A stretch of 64,000 nt of DNA from contig CM017561.1 of the NCBI GenBank assembly GCA_007844125.1, forward strand, positions 26,745,038-26,809,037. Reading direction: 5' to 3'. The notes under the pieces are model-generated. The model had not been told where the DNA came from. It searched no databases and saw only the letters and a list, made by a program, of their open reading frames with translations. This document shows positions 52,206-63,911 of the stretch, piece after piece (the first letter of the stretch is position 1; each line of letters starts with the position of its first letter). Both the position numbers and the translations under genes were made by a program. Origin of the DNA: Sinonovacula constricta (Eukaryota; Mollusca; Bivalvia; Cardiida; Solecurtidae).

Positions 52206-52436
52206 TTGTCGTGAATAACTGCTCGGAGTCAGACTTAGGTAAAACACATGAAAAATGGAATACTTTTATCTTCTGATAATCAGGTTATTAAGAAACATGA
52301 TGTCCTTCAAAGTATTAAGCTGGCTTTAGGTTGGGAGACACACAAACTACATGACTTACTGATGTAAAAAAGAAAACGTCTGTAGATTAGATGGTCAAGG
52401 ATTAAATAAAACTAATATAATATTTTGCTGAAAGTT

Positions 52437-55400
52437 ATGAAGATATGTGTCTTATGTCGTCTCGATTTGGGGGCACCTTAAGGTATTTTGTTGTAAGTCG
52501 TTAAGATATGTTGCACCTGAAGGTATGTGTTCTATGTCATCAGGATATGTTACACATGAAGGTATGTGTTCTATGTCATCAGGATATGTTACACCTGAAG
52601 GTATGTGTTCTATGTCATCAGGATATGTTACACATGAAGGTATGTGTTCTATGTCAACAGGATATGTTTCACATGAAGGTATGTGTTCTATGTCATCAGG
52701 ATATGTTACACCTGAAGGTATGTGTTCTATGTCATCAGGATATGTTACACATGAAGGTATATGTTCTATGGCATCAGGATATGTTACACATGAAGGTAGG
52801 TGTTCTATGTCATCAGGATATGTTACACATGAAGGTATATGTTCTATGGCATCAGGATATGTAGCACCTGAAGGTATGTGTTCTATGTCATCAGGATATG
52901 TTACACATGAAGGTATATGTTCTATGGCATCAGGATATGTTACACATGAAGGTATGTGTTCTATGTCATCAGGATATGTTACACATGAAGGTATATGTTC
53001 TATGGCATCAGGATATGTCACACCTGAAGGTATGTGTTCTATGTCATCAGGATATGTTACACATGAAGGTATATGTTCTATGGCATCAGGATATGTAGCA
53101 CCTGAAGGTATGTGTTCTATGTCATCAGGATATGTTACACATGAAGGTATGTGTTCTATGGCATCAGAATATGTTACACATGAAGGTATATGTAATATGT
53201 CATCAGGATATGTTACACATGGAGGTTTGTGTTCTATGTCATCAGGATATGTTACACATGAAGGTATGTGTTCTATGTCATCAGAATATGTAGCACTTGA
53301 AGGTAAGTGTTCTATGTCATCAGGATATCTTACACATGAAGGTATGTGTTCTATGTCATCAGGATATGTTACACATGAAGGTATGTGTTCTATGTCAACA
53401 GGATATGTTACACATAAAGGTATGTGTTCTATGTCATGAGGATATGTTACACATGAAGGTATGTGTTCTGTGTCATCAGGATATGTTGCACATAGAGGTA
53501 TGTGTTATATGTCATCAGGATATGTTACACATGGAGGTATGTGTTCTATGTCATCAGAATATGTTACACCTGAAGGTATGTGTTCTATGTCATCAGGATA
53601 TGTTACACATGAAGGTATGTGTTCTGTGTCATCAGGATATGTTACACATGAAAGTATGTGTTCTGTGTCATCAGGATATGTTACACATGAAGGTATGTGT
53701 TCTGTGTCATCAGGATATGTAACACACTAAGGTATGTGTTCTATGTCAACAGGATATGTTACACATGAAAGTATGTATTCTATGTCAACAGGATATGTTA
53801 CACCTGAAGTTATATGTTCTATGTCATCAGGATATGTTACACATGAAGGTATGTGTTCTGTGTCATCGGGATATGTTACACATGAAGTTATATGTTCTAT
53901 GTCATCAGGATATGTTACACATGAAGGTATGTGTTCTATGTCATCAGGATATGTTACACATGAAGTTATATGTTCTATGTCATCAGGATATGTTACACAT
54001 GGAGGTATGTGTTCTGTGTCATCAGGATATGTTACACCTAAAGGTATGTGTTCTATGTCATCAGGATATGTCGCACATGAAGGTAAGTGTTCTATGTCAT
54101 CAGGATATGTTACACCTGAAGGTATGTGTTCTTTGTCATCAGGATATGTCGCACATGAAGGTATGTGTTCTGTGTCATCAGGATATGTCGCACATGAAGG
54201 TATGTGTTCTGTGTCATCAGGATATGTCGCACATGAAGGTATGTGTTCTGTGTCATCAGGATATGTCGTACATGAAGGTATGTGTTCTATGTCATCAGGA
54301 TATGTCACACCTGAAGGTATGTGTTCTATGTCATCAGGATATGTTACACATGAAGGTATGTGTTCTATGTCATCAGGATATGTTACACCTGAAGGTATGT
54401 GTTCTATGTCATCAGAATATGTTACACATAAAGATATGTGTTCTATGTCATTAGAATATGTAGCACATTAGGGTATGTGTTCTGTGTCATCAGGTTATGT
54501 TACACATGAAGGTATGTGTTCTATGTCATCAGGATATGTTACACATGAAGGTATGTGTTCTATGTCATCAGGTTATGTTACACATGAAGGTATGTGCTCT
54601 ATGTCATCAGGTTATGTTACACATGAAGGTATGTGTTCTATGTCATCAGGTTATGTTACACATGAAGGTATGTGCTCTATGTCATCAGGTTATGTTACAC
54701 ATGAAGGTATGTGTTCTATGTCATCAGGTTATGTTACACATGAAGGTATGTGTTCTGTGTCATCAGGATATGTTACACATGAAGGTATGTGTTCTATGTC
54801 ATCAGGTTATGTTACACATGAAGGTATGTGTTCTATGTCATCAGGTTATGTTACACATGAAGGTATGTGCTCTATGTCATCAGGTTATGTTACACATGAA
54901 GGTATGTGTTCTATGTCATCAGGTTATGTTACACATGAAGGTATGTGCTCTATGTCATCAGGTTATGTTACACATGAAGGTATGTGTTCTATGTCATCAG
55001 GTTATGTTACACATGAAGGTATGTGCTCTATGTCATCAGGTTATGTTACACATGAAGGTATGTGTTCTATGTCATCAGGTTATGTTACACATGAAGGTAT
55101 GTGTTCTATGTCATCAGGATATGTTACACCTGAAGGTATGTGTTCTATGGCATCAGGATATGTTACACATGAAGGTATGTGTTCTATGTCATCAGTATAT
55201 GAAGCACATGAAGGTATGTGTTCTATGTCATCAGGATATGCAGCACATGAAGGTATGTGTTCTATGTCAACAGGATATGTTACACATGAAGGTATGTGTT
55301 CTATGTCAACAGTATATGAAGCACATGAAGGTATGTGTTCTATGTCATCAGGATATGCAGCACATGAAGGTATGTGTTCTATGTCATCAGGATATGTTAC

Positions 55401-56272
55401 ACATGAAGGTATGTGTTCTATGTCAACAGGATATGATACACATGAAGGTATGTGTTCTATGTCATCATAATATGTTACACATAAAGGTATGTGTTCTATG
55501 TCATTAGAATATGTAGCACATGAAGGTATGTGTTCTATGTCATCAGGATATGTTACACTTGAAAGTATGTGTTCTATGTCATCAGGATATGTTACACATG
55601 AAGGTATGTGTTCTATGTCAACAGGATATGTTACACATGAAGGTATGTGTTCTATGTCAACAGGATATGTTACACATGAAGGCATGTGTTCTATGTCATC
55701 AGGATATGTTACACTTGAAAGTATGTGTTCTATGTCATCAGGATATGTTACACATGAAGGTATGTGTTCTATGTCATCAGGATATGTTACACTTGAAAGT
55801 ATGTGTTGTATGTCATCAGGATATGTTACACATGAAGGCATGTGTTCTATGTCAACAGGATATGTTACACATGAAGGTATGTGTTCTATGTCAACAGGAT
55901 ATGTTACACATGAAGGCATGTGTTCTATGTCATCAGGATATGTTACACTTGAAAGTATGTGTTCTATGTCATCAGGATATGTTACACATGAAGGTATGTG
56001 TTCTATGTCATCAGGATATGTTACACATGAAGATATGTGTTCTATGTCATCAGGATATGTTGCACATGAAGATATGTGTTCTATGTCATCAGGATATGTT
56101 ACACATGAAGGTATGTGTTCTATGTCATCAGAATATGTAACACATGTAGGTATGTGTTCTATGTCATCAGAATATGTAACACATAAAGGTATGTGTTCTA
56201 TGTCATCAGAATATGTAACACATGAAGGTATGTGTTCTATGTCATCAGAATATGTTACACATGAAGGTATAT
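52437..56272 (+). repeat. 39-bp satellite-like tandem array, about 96 units
   Basis: The unit is GATATGTTACACATGAAG plus GTATGTGTTCTATGTCATCAG. Decayed units lie at the left edge (52437-52502). The unit is stop-free in most frames and its length is a multiple of three, so long open frames occur in at least three frames (for example GYVTHEGMCSMSS repeats on the plus strand and HIPSCVTYPDDIE repeats on the minus strand). The plus frame is broken by stops at 53439, 53730, 54471 and 55470. The minus frame is closed between about 54.3 and 55.1 kb because GGTTAT variants create TAA. Coding is therefore not supported, although not excluded for parts. Confidence 0.92.
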
Positions 56273-56279
56273 TGGTTAT

Positions 56280-57150
56280 CATTCGTTTTTGTTTTTTAAT
56301 TCATTTCGCTCCATATTGTAAATTGTGGTAACATATAATTTGGTGTATATATTTGATAAAATTTTATTCAGTGTTATAGCACTGTCGTTACAAGCTTACT
56401 GAGATCCACCCTTAAATAGTGATATTATAAATCCCTCAGCCCAGCTATCAGGAAAACATCCTCCATTGGACAGTTTATCATAAAAAATATTTTTAAAAGT
56501 TGCAATGATATCATATATATGTTTACAACATTACGTTATTGATTTATCAGTGACTGGGTCTTTGATGTTACTTTATGCAAAACAGCAGTTTTTATTCATT
56601 TTTTTCTTTCTTTTTCTAATTCTATACTACAGATGTATGGTACATTTAATGTTTCCTCGTCATAAGTATAATATTGAAATTCTGTGCTTACAGTATAACA
56701 TTTTTTAGTAAACCACGTTTTACTATTTCTGTTAATGCTATTTGATCTTGTATTTCATCTCTGTTTAATTTTATATCTTCAGTATTTACCAAATAGTTTA
56801 AACTGAATGACAAAATGCATACTAAAATTATCTAAGCGAGTACAATTCATTTCAAACAAATAAATATTAGTTCTGATAATTTGCTTATCACGTTAATTCA
56901 CTTTTTCCCTGTTTTTGTGTGTGAAAAAGAAACGAATGTTAGTCAGCTGTTCTATGTTCAAAGCGAGCGCGTGTCTTAATAAGGAAATGGCATTTTGCAC
57001 ATATTTAAAAAAAAAAGAACATTTTTGAGCTGTGCCGTGTTTCCGTTTCTGTCTGAATATTGATCCGAAAACGGTAAAATTTGTAACGGAGTTTTATAAA
57101 AAATTTAATTTAAAAACAATCTATATAAAATAATAGCTAATAGCTTGTTA
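56280..57150. other. AT-rich intergenic DNA
   Basis: No gene, RNA or repeat recognised between the two tandem arrays. Confidence 0.4.
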
Positions 57151-58145
57151 TGTGTCCTCTTATATGCAAATGTTGCTTTAAAGATATCTTAAGAAATAAT
57201 GAAATAAGGGGTAGGACCGTGTTTTCAATTTCCAGCGTAATTTTTATCTCAAATAGTTTCACGTTAAAGCATTAATTTTATTAATTTCTTATTGAAATAA
57301 CTTCCAATATAAAATGTTTCTAAGACAGCAATGAGAATACCCTTTAATATTCAAAAAGAATTTTGAAGATATCTTGCGAAATAAAATAAAAAGTTGGTAA
57401 AGCCGTGTTTTCAACTGCTGACGTTATTTAAACCCCAAAATTACCTAAATTTGAGGTAAACTTTTATCAGCTTTTATTTAAAATAATTTTTATATAAATG
57501 TTTTTAAGACAGTCATAGGGGAACCCTTTAATTTGAAAAAAAAAATGAAAAATATCTTGCGAAATAAAAAATTAGTCGGTATGGCCGTGTTTTCCATTGC
57601 TGACGTTTTTTTTTACTCCAAATGACCCAAATTTCAGGCAAAATTTTATCAATTTCCTTTTAGTATAAGTTCAATATAAAATGTTTTTAAGACAGCTAAA
57701 AGGGTACCCTTTAATATGCAAATAGAATTTTGAATATATCTTGCGAAATAAAATAAAAAGTTGGTAGAGCCGTGTTTTCAATTGCTGACGTTATTTTTAC
57801 CCCAAAAGTACCCAAATTTGAGGTAAAAATTTATCAGCTTCTATTTAAGATAATTTCAATTTAAAAGTTTTTAAGACAGCCATAAGGACACCCTTTAATA
57901 TAAAAAAAAATGAAGATATCTTGCACAAAAAAAATTAGTCGGTAGGGCGTGTTTTCTATTGCTGACGTTATTTTGACCAAAAATTTACCCAATCTTGGGC
58001 CAAATTTTATAAACTTCTAATTGGAATAATTTCAATATAAAATGTTTCTAACATAGCCATAAGTGTATCATGTAATATGCAAAAAGGATTTCGAAGATAT
58101 CTTGCGAAATAAAGAAGTTAAGGGGTAGGGCCGTGTTTTCCCTTG
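57150..58145. repeat. 183-bp tandem repeat array, six units
   Basis: The landmark GTGTTTTC recurs at about 57219, 57405, 57587, 57772, 57949 and 58132, each preceded by GATATCTTGCGAAATAAA-like sequence and followed by TGCTGACGTTATTTT. Units are diverged by substitutions and small indels, so the array is old. TGACGT half-sites recur once per unit. Confidence 0.85.
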
Positions 58146-58583
58146 AGCGCCGTACTTATTTTACGACCAGACCGTGTTTTAAACCTGTCTAAAAAAGATA
58201 CCTCTGCAGCGTGGCTCAGAAAGGAAATACCTGTTTACATAGTCTAGTTCCCAGCGTACTATCCTACGCAATAGTACGTCTGGCTGATGCTAACAATGAC
58301 GGCCTCCGCTGTATTGGAAAATAACACGGTAATGTTTGGTGTTTTAACCTTTGTAAGTGTGCCAAGAAGTTAAGACTCTATAATTAAGTATTGTAAAGAC
58401 ATTATTGTAAAAACATCGACACTATTCTACTAACAAATTTCTAGAAACAGGTAATGTACCATTTAAAATTACTTATTCTAATCGCTTATATGAACTAAGT
58501 TATGATCATAATAAAAACATCTTTCGAATGGCACAGCGATAAATTATAACTCGTGCTTCGCTAAATGTGTCTGTAAACTTACA

Positions 58584-58597
58584 ATGGCGGTCGCCAT
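58584..58597. promoter_or_regulatory. Palindromic YY1-like site ATGGCGGTCGCCAT
   Basis: Two head-to-head ATGGCG cores, as bound by YY1, lie 38 bp from the first CRE repeat. The sequence suggests a promoter; which gene it serves is not clear. Confidence 0.35.
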
Positions 58598-58616
58598 TTT
58601 CAGCCTGTGCCTGACC

Positions 58617-58655
58617 CATTCTATACATAGCGTGTGACGTCACTACGTTAAAGTC
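58617..58655. promoter_or_regulatory. 39-bp repeat with CRE, copy 1
   Basis: Contains a perfect CRE palindrome TGACGTCA at 58635-58642 within AGCGTGTGACGTCACTACG. The same 39 bp recurs at 58902-58940 with one substitution. Confidence 0.5.
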
Positions 58656-58901
58656 ATCTCTATACTACGATTCGTAACTCACCCAAAATTTGAGATTTGT
58701 GCCTACATAAAAAATAGTTCCGCGTAGGAAATACGTTCGATTATAATATTCATTGAATTAAGATAAATGACTAAACAACCATATTCTAAGGCCTTATTCT
58801 ATGTCCAGAAACTTTTAAAGACTTGATATTTATAGATAAATGGAAAAAAAATACGATGAGCAAGTTTTGCTACTTTCGCTTTCGTTAAACAGTAATATGT
58901 C

Positions 58902-58940
58902 CATTCTACACATAGCGTGTGACGTCACTACGTTAAAGTC
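58902..58940. promoter_or_regulatory. 39-bp repeat with CRE, copy 2
   Basis: Second copy, CRE at 58920-58927, spaced 285 bp from the first. Sequence between the copies is not repeated, so the near identity suggests a recent duplication or selective retention. Confidence 0.5.
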
Positions 58941-60044
58941 TGGACCGTTTACAAAATATAGTTCAAAATGTTTGCATGAAACATATTTTAACTATTAGAA
59001 TGTATAAAAAATGCCAAAATAATCTGTTGTATACCTCTTCGTACTTGTTTTGTTCATTTTAGCAATCACTTCCGTATTCATAACAGCCATGTTGAAGAAC
59101 TACTTTACCCACAATACACCGAGTACATTCACACAGGTCATTTTGACCGTGTGTTGACGCAACGGTGCCTGACCCGATAACGTAGTGAAAGGGGAAGGAA
59201 CTTCCGACTACCTGTTTGCAATGACAAGTGGGGAATATGCTTCGCCGTTTATACAGATTTTGGGCATCAATAAACATCGTTTAGACGAACCCTTGTAGCT
59301 GACAATGACGTTTTAGGTTATTTAAGAAAATAAGTTGGTCCACAATGTCGGATACCACCTTTAAAAAGCATATTTAATTTAATTTAAATTAGCATATATT
59401 ACTACATGACTTTATATATACTCTCTAGTTTATGTCTGCTGTCAAGAACTTGTTTAATATTATTATGTGTACATTTTGATCGAAATTTTTATCTTCGAAC
59501 TAGTTTTATTTAATTAAACATTTTATCGTAAGTATGGTTCGAACCAGAAATCTTTGGATTACAATCTATACACTTACAGATACGAAAATTTAATTAAAAT
59601 TAGCATATGACTATCTATTGTTATCAAGCTATACAGTTGCGGTATGATGTCCTGTTCATCATTGTGGTCAGACACCGCTGTCTGTCCAAGATGCCCCAGG
59701 TGAGTCTCCCAGGTGAGTCTCCCAGGTGAGTCTCTGCTGGTACATCAACCGCTACACAGTATAAGTAGGTCTGCGTTGTCTTTATAATGCAAAGAAAATA
59801 AAACTATGTTAAACCACTTTTTGCTAAATAAACAATGTTTCTTAGCCATTCAAACTCTATCATCCGTGTATATTCAATTGTTATTTTAATGTAGGAATAA
59901 ATTACTTGCTAGATGTAATTAAAGATAGAAATCTGAGCCCCTACCCTTAAGCGTAACAAGATTAAATGTTTACCTTTCTAGCAAAACTCGCTCAACCAAA
60001 TTCAATTCCGTCTGGCTTGTTCTATTTGTGTGTTTTAAATACAT
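58941..60044. other. Upstream region of the SLC35E3-like gene
   Basis: No second gene was recognised. It holds a minus-strand cysteine-containing open frame at 59277-59059 that I could not assign, an inverted-repeat arm at 59333-59364, and three near-identical CCCAGGTGAGTCT units at 59694-59733. Confidence 0.35.
59333..59364 (+). repeat. Arm of a distant inverted repeat (with 63879-63911)
   Basis: TTGGTCCACAATGTCGGATA plus CCACCTTTAAA recurs inverted at 63911-63879 with about two mismatches. Confidence 0.7.
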
Positions 60045-60155
60045 CATAGCGATCGATTATCATCATTAAAGTAACTTCCAGCTATTTTGGTGCAGAAAGA
60101 ACCTCAATAAATGTCTGAGTAGAACCACCGGCGCAACGCAAGTCAGCTGGAACGG
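60045..60155 (-). repeat. Truncated SINE body, copy 4
   Basis: Matches the body of the SINEs at 262 and 42895 (AGAACCACCGGCG, GTCAGCTGGAAC) but lacks the tRNA-like head. A short GGAACGGAACGAAACGGAAC repeat follows at 60170-60195. Confidence 0.6.
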
Positions 60156-60339
60156 CTATTTATACTTTGCGGAACGGAACGAAACGGAACGGAACAAACA
60201 TTGAGGCACCACACGGGGCACAGCAATTTTTTACTAATATGTAAATATATTAAATAAAAATAATGAAATATTGAAACTGCCTAGCGAACAGTCGATCTAG
60301 GGATTTTTCGAACTGAACCATCTGAATACCTACTTCTAA

Positions 60340-60738
60340 ATGGACATTATTTATATAAAATCTTCGGGACTGCAAACAGTTGTTCCGTTTCTTATTAATT
60401 TTTTGAGCTCGCCGTTGCTCGTGTTTTTAAACAAATGGATCTACCAGCAAGGTCACATAAGTGTTGCTATGTTGACTTGTATACATTTAATAGTGACTTC
60501 GGTTTTAAACACGCGTTTATATTTAGGTGACATCTTTTCAATTAAACCTATTCCAATTTTAAAAATGGTTCCGTTATCAATAACATTTTGTGGATTTGTT
60601 GTCCTTACGAACATGTCTTTACAATTTAATACAATCGGGACTTACCAAGTATGCAAGACAATGACGACCCCGTTGGTAATTCTTATCCAGTTTGTGTTCT
60701 ACAATCGTTATACCTCCTTCAAACTTATTCTTACAACG
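60340..60738 (+). CDS. SLC35E3: SLC35E3-like nucleotide-sugar-transporter family protein, first exon (partial)
   Basis: 133 codons from ATG at 60340 to a consensus donor (ACG then GTAAGT at 60739). The frame is phase 0 at the junction and would stop three codons into the intron. The product is an integral membrane protein: hydrophobic spans at about residues 13-33, 41-62, 73-95 and 104-122. Family landmarks are VFLNKWIY in span 1, then FCGFVVLTNMSLQFNTIGTY followed by QVCKTMTTPL, very close to animal SLC35E3. The full protein is about 310 residues with ten spans, so under half is here; later exons were not found up to 64000. SLC35 proteins move nucleotide sugars into the Golgi or ER, but the substrate of SLC35E3 is not established. 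The gene symbol rests on similarity only. Confidence 0.88.
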
Positions 60739-62207
60739 GTAAGTATATAATATATTTGTCAAATAGTCTTTGTTTCTTGTGGAACTAAATATGTTTGTAT
60801 TTATATTTAAGATGAAAGATGAAATCCGGATGTTTGGAGCAGTATTTTCCTCTCGTTCTCAATGCAGTTAAATAAATTATTGTTTTCTACTTCAGCAAAA
60901 TGCTGTTCATTGGTGCTTGACATCCATATGAAACGTAAAGCAGAAAACACCTCTTGTCATTACAAAATTATATTTCCTATCCGAGTTACGCTGCACAGTA
61001 AGCTATTTTTAAACTAAGAAGCCTCGTTCTTTTGAGATACCGTTACATGATCATCCAATTAATGACGTCGGTATCTATACTAGCTGCAATACCCGTCGGA
61101 ATTATTTATAGATTTTAAAATAAATGAGAATAAAACCGATAATTTTCACAAATTTGGTCAGCGTTTGAATTGAGGTAATAAATTGAGGCTGTAAACAACC
61201 TTTACTTAAAGTATTAGTAAACGCAAAAATTATTTATAAATTCCACAGAACAGGTGTATGATGTTACAAATATTAAATATAGGCAGACTGTTCGTTAGCG
61301 CCTTTAACTTATAACCTTTGGCAATACGATACACGTGTATTTGTGGCGCTCACTGCATTTTATACGCTGGAACAAATGAGCGAATTTTTGCTAAGGTTAA
61401 TAAACGTATTTTAAGTCCAGTGAAATGTTAACGAAGGCTGTGCTAAAACAAAATCGAAGTGTCATTCTTACATTTTCATTTTACGTCTTCTTCTTGCGAA
61501 CTTAGAATGCAATGTTTACAAATGCAGGTAAACCATAATAAGACGCTGTTTTACGTTTAAATTTGTGTTAACAGAGCAAAAAATCCCGCATTTTACGTGT
61601 TCTCGAGTAACGTAACTTCAAACTACCTGGTATTTCTTCAGTGATGACGTTCGGTTAAGCGCCAAAAGTGTCTGTTCTGTCACCCGTAACTATATGTAAA
61701 ATGTTCTATTATTTTGGTCTCATTTGTGTTTAAAGTTGTGTGATGAAGATGAATTGACTTCATGCTGCTGAATAACCAGTATTTTAGCTACCGCGTCGGT
61801 GCAATAAACCATGACTTCCCTAACAGTCAGTTGAATTATCAACTCAGCCTCTTTTTTTCATAAAAGTAAAATACCTTGTCAAATTTCATCATAACATTTT
61901 TTAAAACATTTTTCATTTTGCTCCAACATCCGAAAAAAAAGTATTATCAGCATATAAAATAATGAAAAATTATATGATATGCCATGTCCTATGTGTAGAA
62001 ATAATCTTCTCAAACGGCTCAATGATAGTGGCGTATGTTTCTTTCAAGGAAAGCCTTTTTTAAAGATAAATGAACTAGTATTTATTTAGATAATAAAACT
62101 TAGTATAAGCCAAGTAAACATCACCCGGTGGTCATTTGAAAAATGGTCCAATTAATCACAAACAATGCTGCTTCATACTGAAAGGTCATAACTTATAACC
62201 ACTCTAA
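60739..62207 (+). other. Intron 1 of the SLC35E3-like gene
   Basis: Starts with GTAAGTATAT. AT-rich, with no second exon recognised; the acceptor lies beyond the window or was missed. Confidence 0.5.
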
Positions 62208-62445
62208 GGCCCGTATTCACCAACCATACTTAAGTCTAAGTTTTGACTAAAGCTCAAGTCACAATTTTCACAGCAACAAAACTAAGTTTATAGATAAAGT
62301 TTCAATGTGAATTAAGATGAAAGTAGCAAAGTTAAAATGTCATACAAAAATAAAGATATGTAGCTAAATATATAATGACGATATTGTCGATTGAAATCCA
62401 TGACTTAAGCAATTCTAACTTAAGAATAGTTGGCGAATACTGGCC
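62208..62445. mobile_element. PIF/Harbinger-type MITE
   Basis: 238 bp with inverted ends GGCCCGTATTCACCAAC and GGCCAGTATTCGCCAAC, flanked on both sides by TAA (62205-62207 and 62446-62448), the 3-bp TWA target duplication of Harbinger elements. Near both ends are ACTTAAG motifs. It lies in the first intron of the SLC35E3-like gene. Confidence 0.82.
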
Positions 62446-62448
62446 TAA

Positions 62449-63878
62449 GCCTGTAAAATAAGAAAATACAGTTTTTCCTAATTTATAACTTAGCTAGCTC
62501 AGTTTTTGCAGAACAACTTTCTGTCTATTAATTGTATTATAAGCAACAAAAATGATAAAAATAATAGATACAGAGGCAAATATAAGTTGCGTTATTAATT
62601 AGGATCTAATAAATAATCCTCTGTTTCTTTTCTTTTCATACCTTTTTCCGCATTTTTTAAGATACTGCATATTGAATAATTTTATTATCTTTTGTTTCTA
62701 TATTTTTCTTATTAAATTGGATAGATCTTCATAATTAAAGTGCCTTAATTGCCAATTGTTATTTCGATGAAAACTTTATACATGCACTTACTTTGTATTT
62801 AAAATTGCACAGTATACATGGTATATATCTGTACATACATGCATGCGCATATTTTCATTTGTTAATTTTAAACTGTTGCCACATGGGCCTGATGGCCTTC
62901 TGGATTTGAAATAAACTATCTATGTACACCATTCCAACAAGGCATATAGAGACTACAAAACCATCATCAAATTTGATTGTCTTCGGAACAAAAACGTCTA
63001 TCCTGAGAGAATTCTTTGTAAAGACCGGGTTAAAGTATGGAATACAAAGTTGTCAAATCATTGTCCATTTTAAATGATATTTGACTGAATTGGATGAACT
63101 TTAAATGAAACAAAACGTTAGTTTTAAGTTGACTGACAAGTAAAATTGGAAGTAACTTCTGCCACTGTCACTTTCACACGACCGTGACAAATATTCAAAA
63201 GACAAACTACACCAAAAGTTAAGTGTAAGCTAACGCTAAGAAGGTATATCTTAATAAGTGTTTGGGGGAAAATTGCCAATAAAAATATAGAACTTGTATA
63301 TGAACTTATACCTTTCTCAGTGCGTCAACTGGATGACTTCTGTTGCATGACGTGCTAATCATTATTTATCAAAGAAAGAAGGCGCAAAATCCCGAAACCA
63401 ACGTCACCGGGAGTAAACCTCACTATCCATTAACGAATGTAGTGTATTCTGTCTCTATCTGAAAGTACGCCTTTTACGCGACGATTCATCAAAAAACGCT
63501 GCTTATGACGCCATGACACTTCCGAATTCTTAGACTATACGAAAGGTACTTACCTTTCTTGATAACGAATGGTACTTACCTTTTTAACGGCATATACATG
63601 TATTTGCGAAAGTTCGTACGGAATTTCTTAAGCAAAGATCGTTAGTGAAACACATTTAAACCCACGAGGACTTCGTTCTTAAGAGAAAAACATGTTCGTA
63701 CTAAGTTTAGTGAAAGGCAACCCTGAGGTGCAGATGCGGCTTTTTTCCATGATTCAAATATTTAGTTTCTTTAAAAATCAAGAATGTTGTATAGTTCCTC
63801 TAAAAGAAATAATATTTACCCCCTATGCAGCGAGGCGGCCATAAAAGATCTCCCCCACCTTTGTGACCTATGTTTTCA
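62449..63878 (+). other. Intron sequence, no exon recognised
   Basis: AT-rich, with no gene or clear element seen. A near-repeat GGTACTTACCTTT lies at 63545-63580. Confidence 0.4.
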
Positions 63879-63911
63879 TTTAAAGGTGGTATCCGACAAT
63901 TTGGACCAATA
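63879..63911 (-). repeat. Second arm of the distant inverted repeat
   Basis: Reverse complement of 59333-59364. The two arms span the SLC35E3 exon, 4.5 kb apart. Confidence 0.7.

Noticed and set aside
52447..56331. Very long open frames (up to 400 codons) on both strands in the 39-bp array
   Set aside because: The unit length is a multiple of three and the unit lacks stops in several frames, so long frames in three or more frames at once are automatic. The plus frame has four stops and the minus frame is closed for about 0.7 kb.
59059..59277. 72-codon cysteine-containing minus-strand open frame
   Set aside because: No signal peptide, no family pattern and no clear splice borders; kept only as a note in the upstream region.
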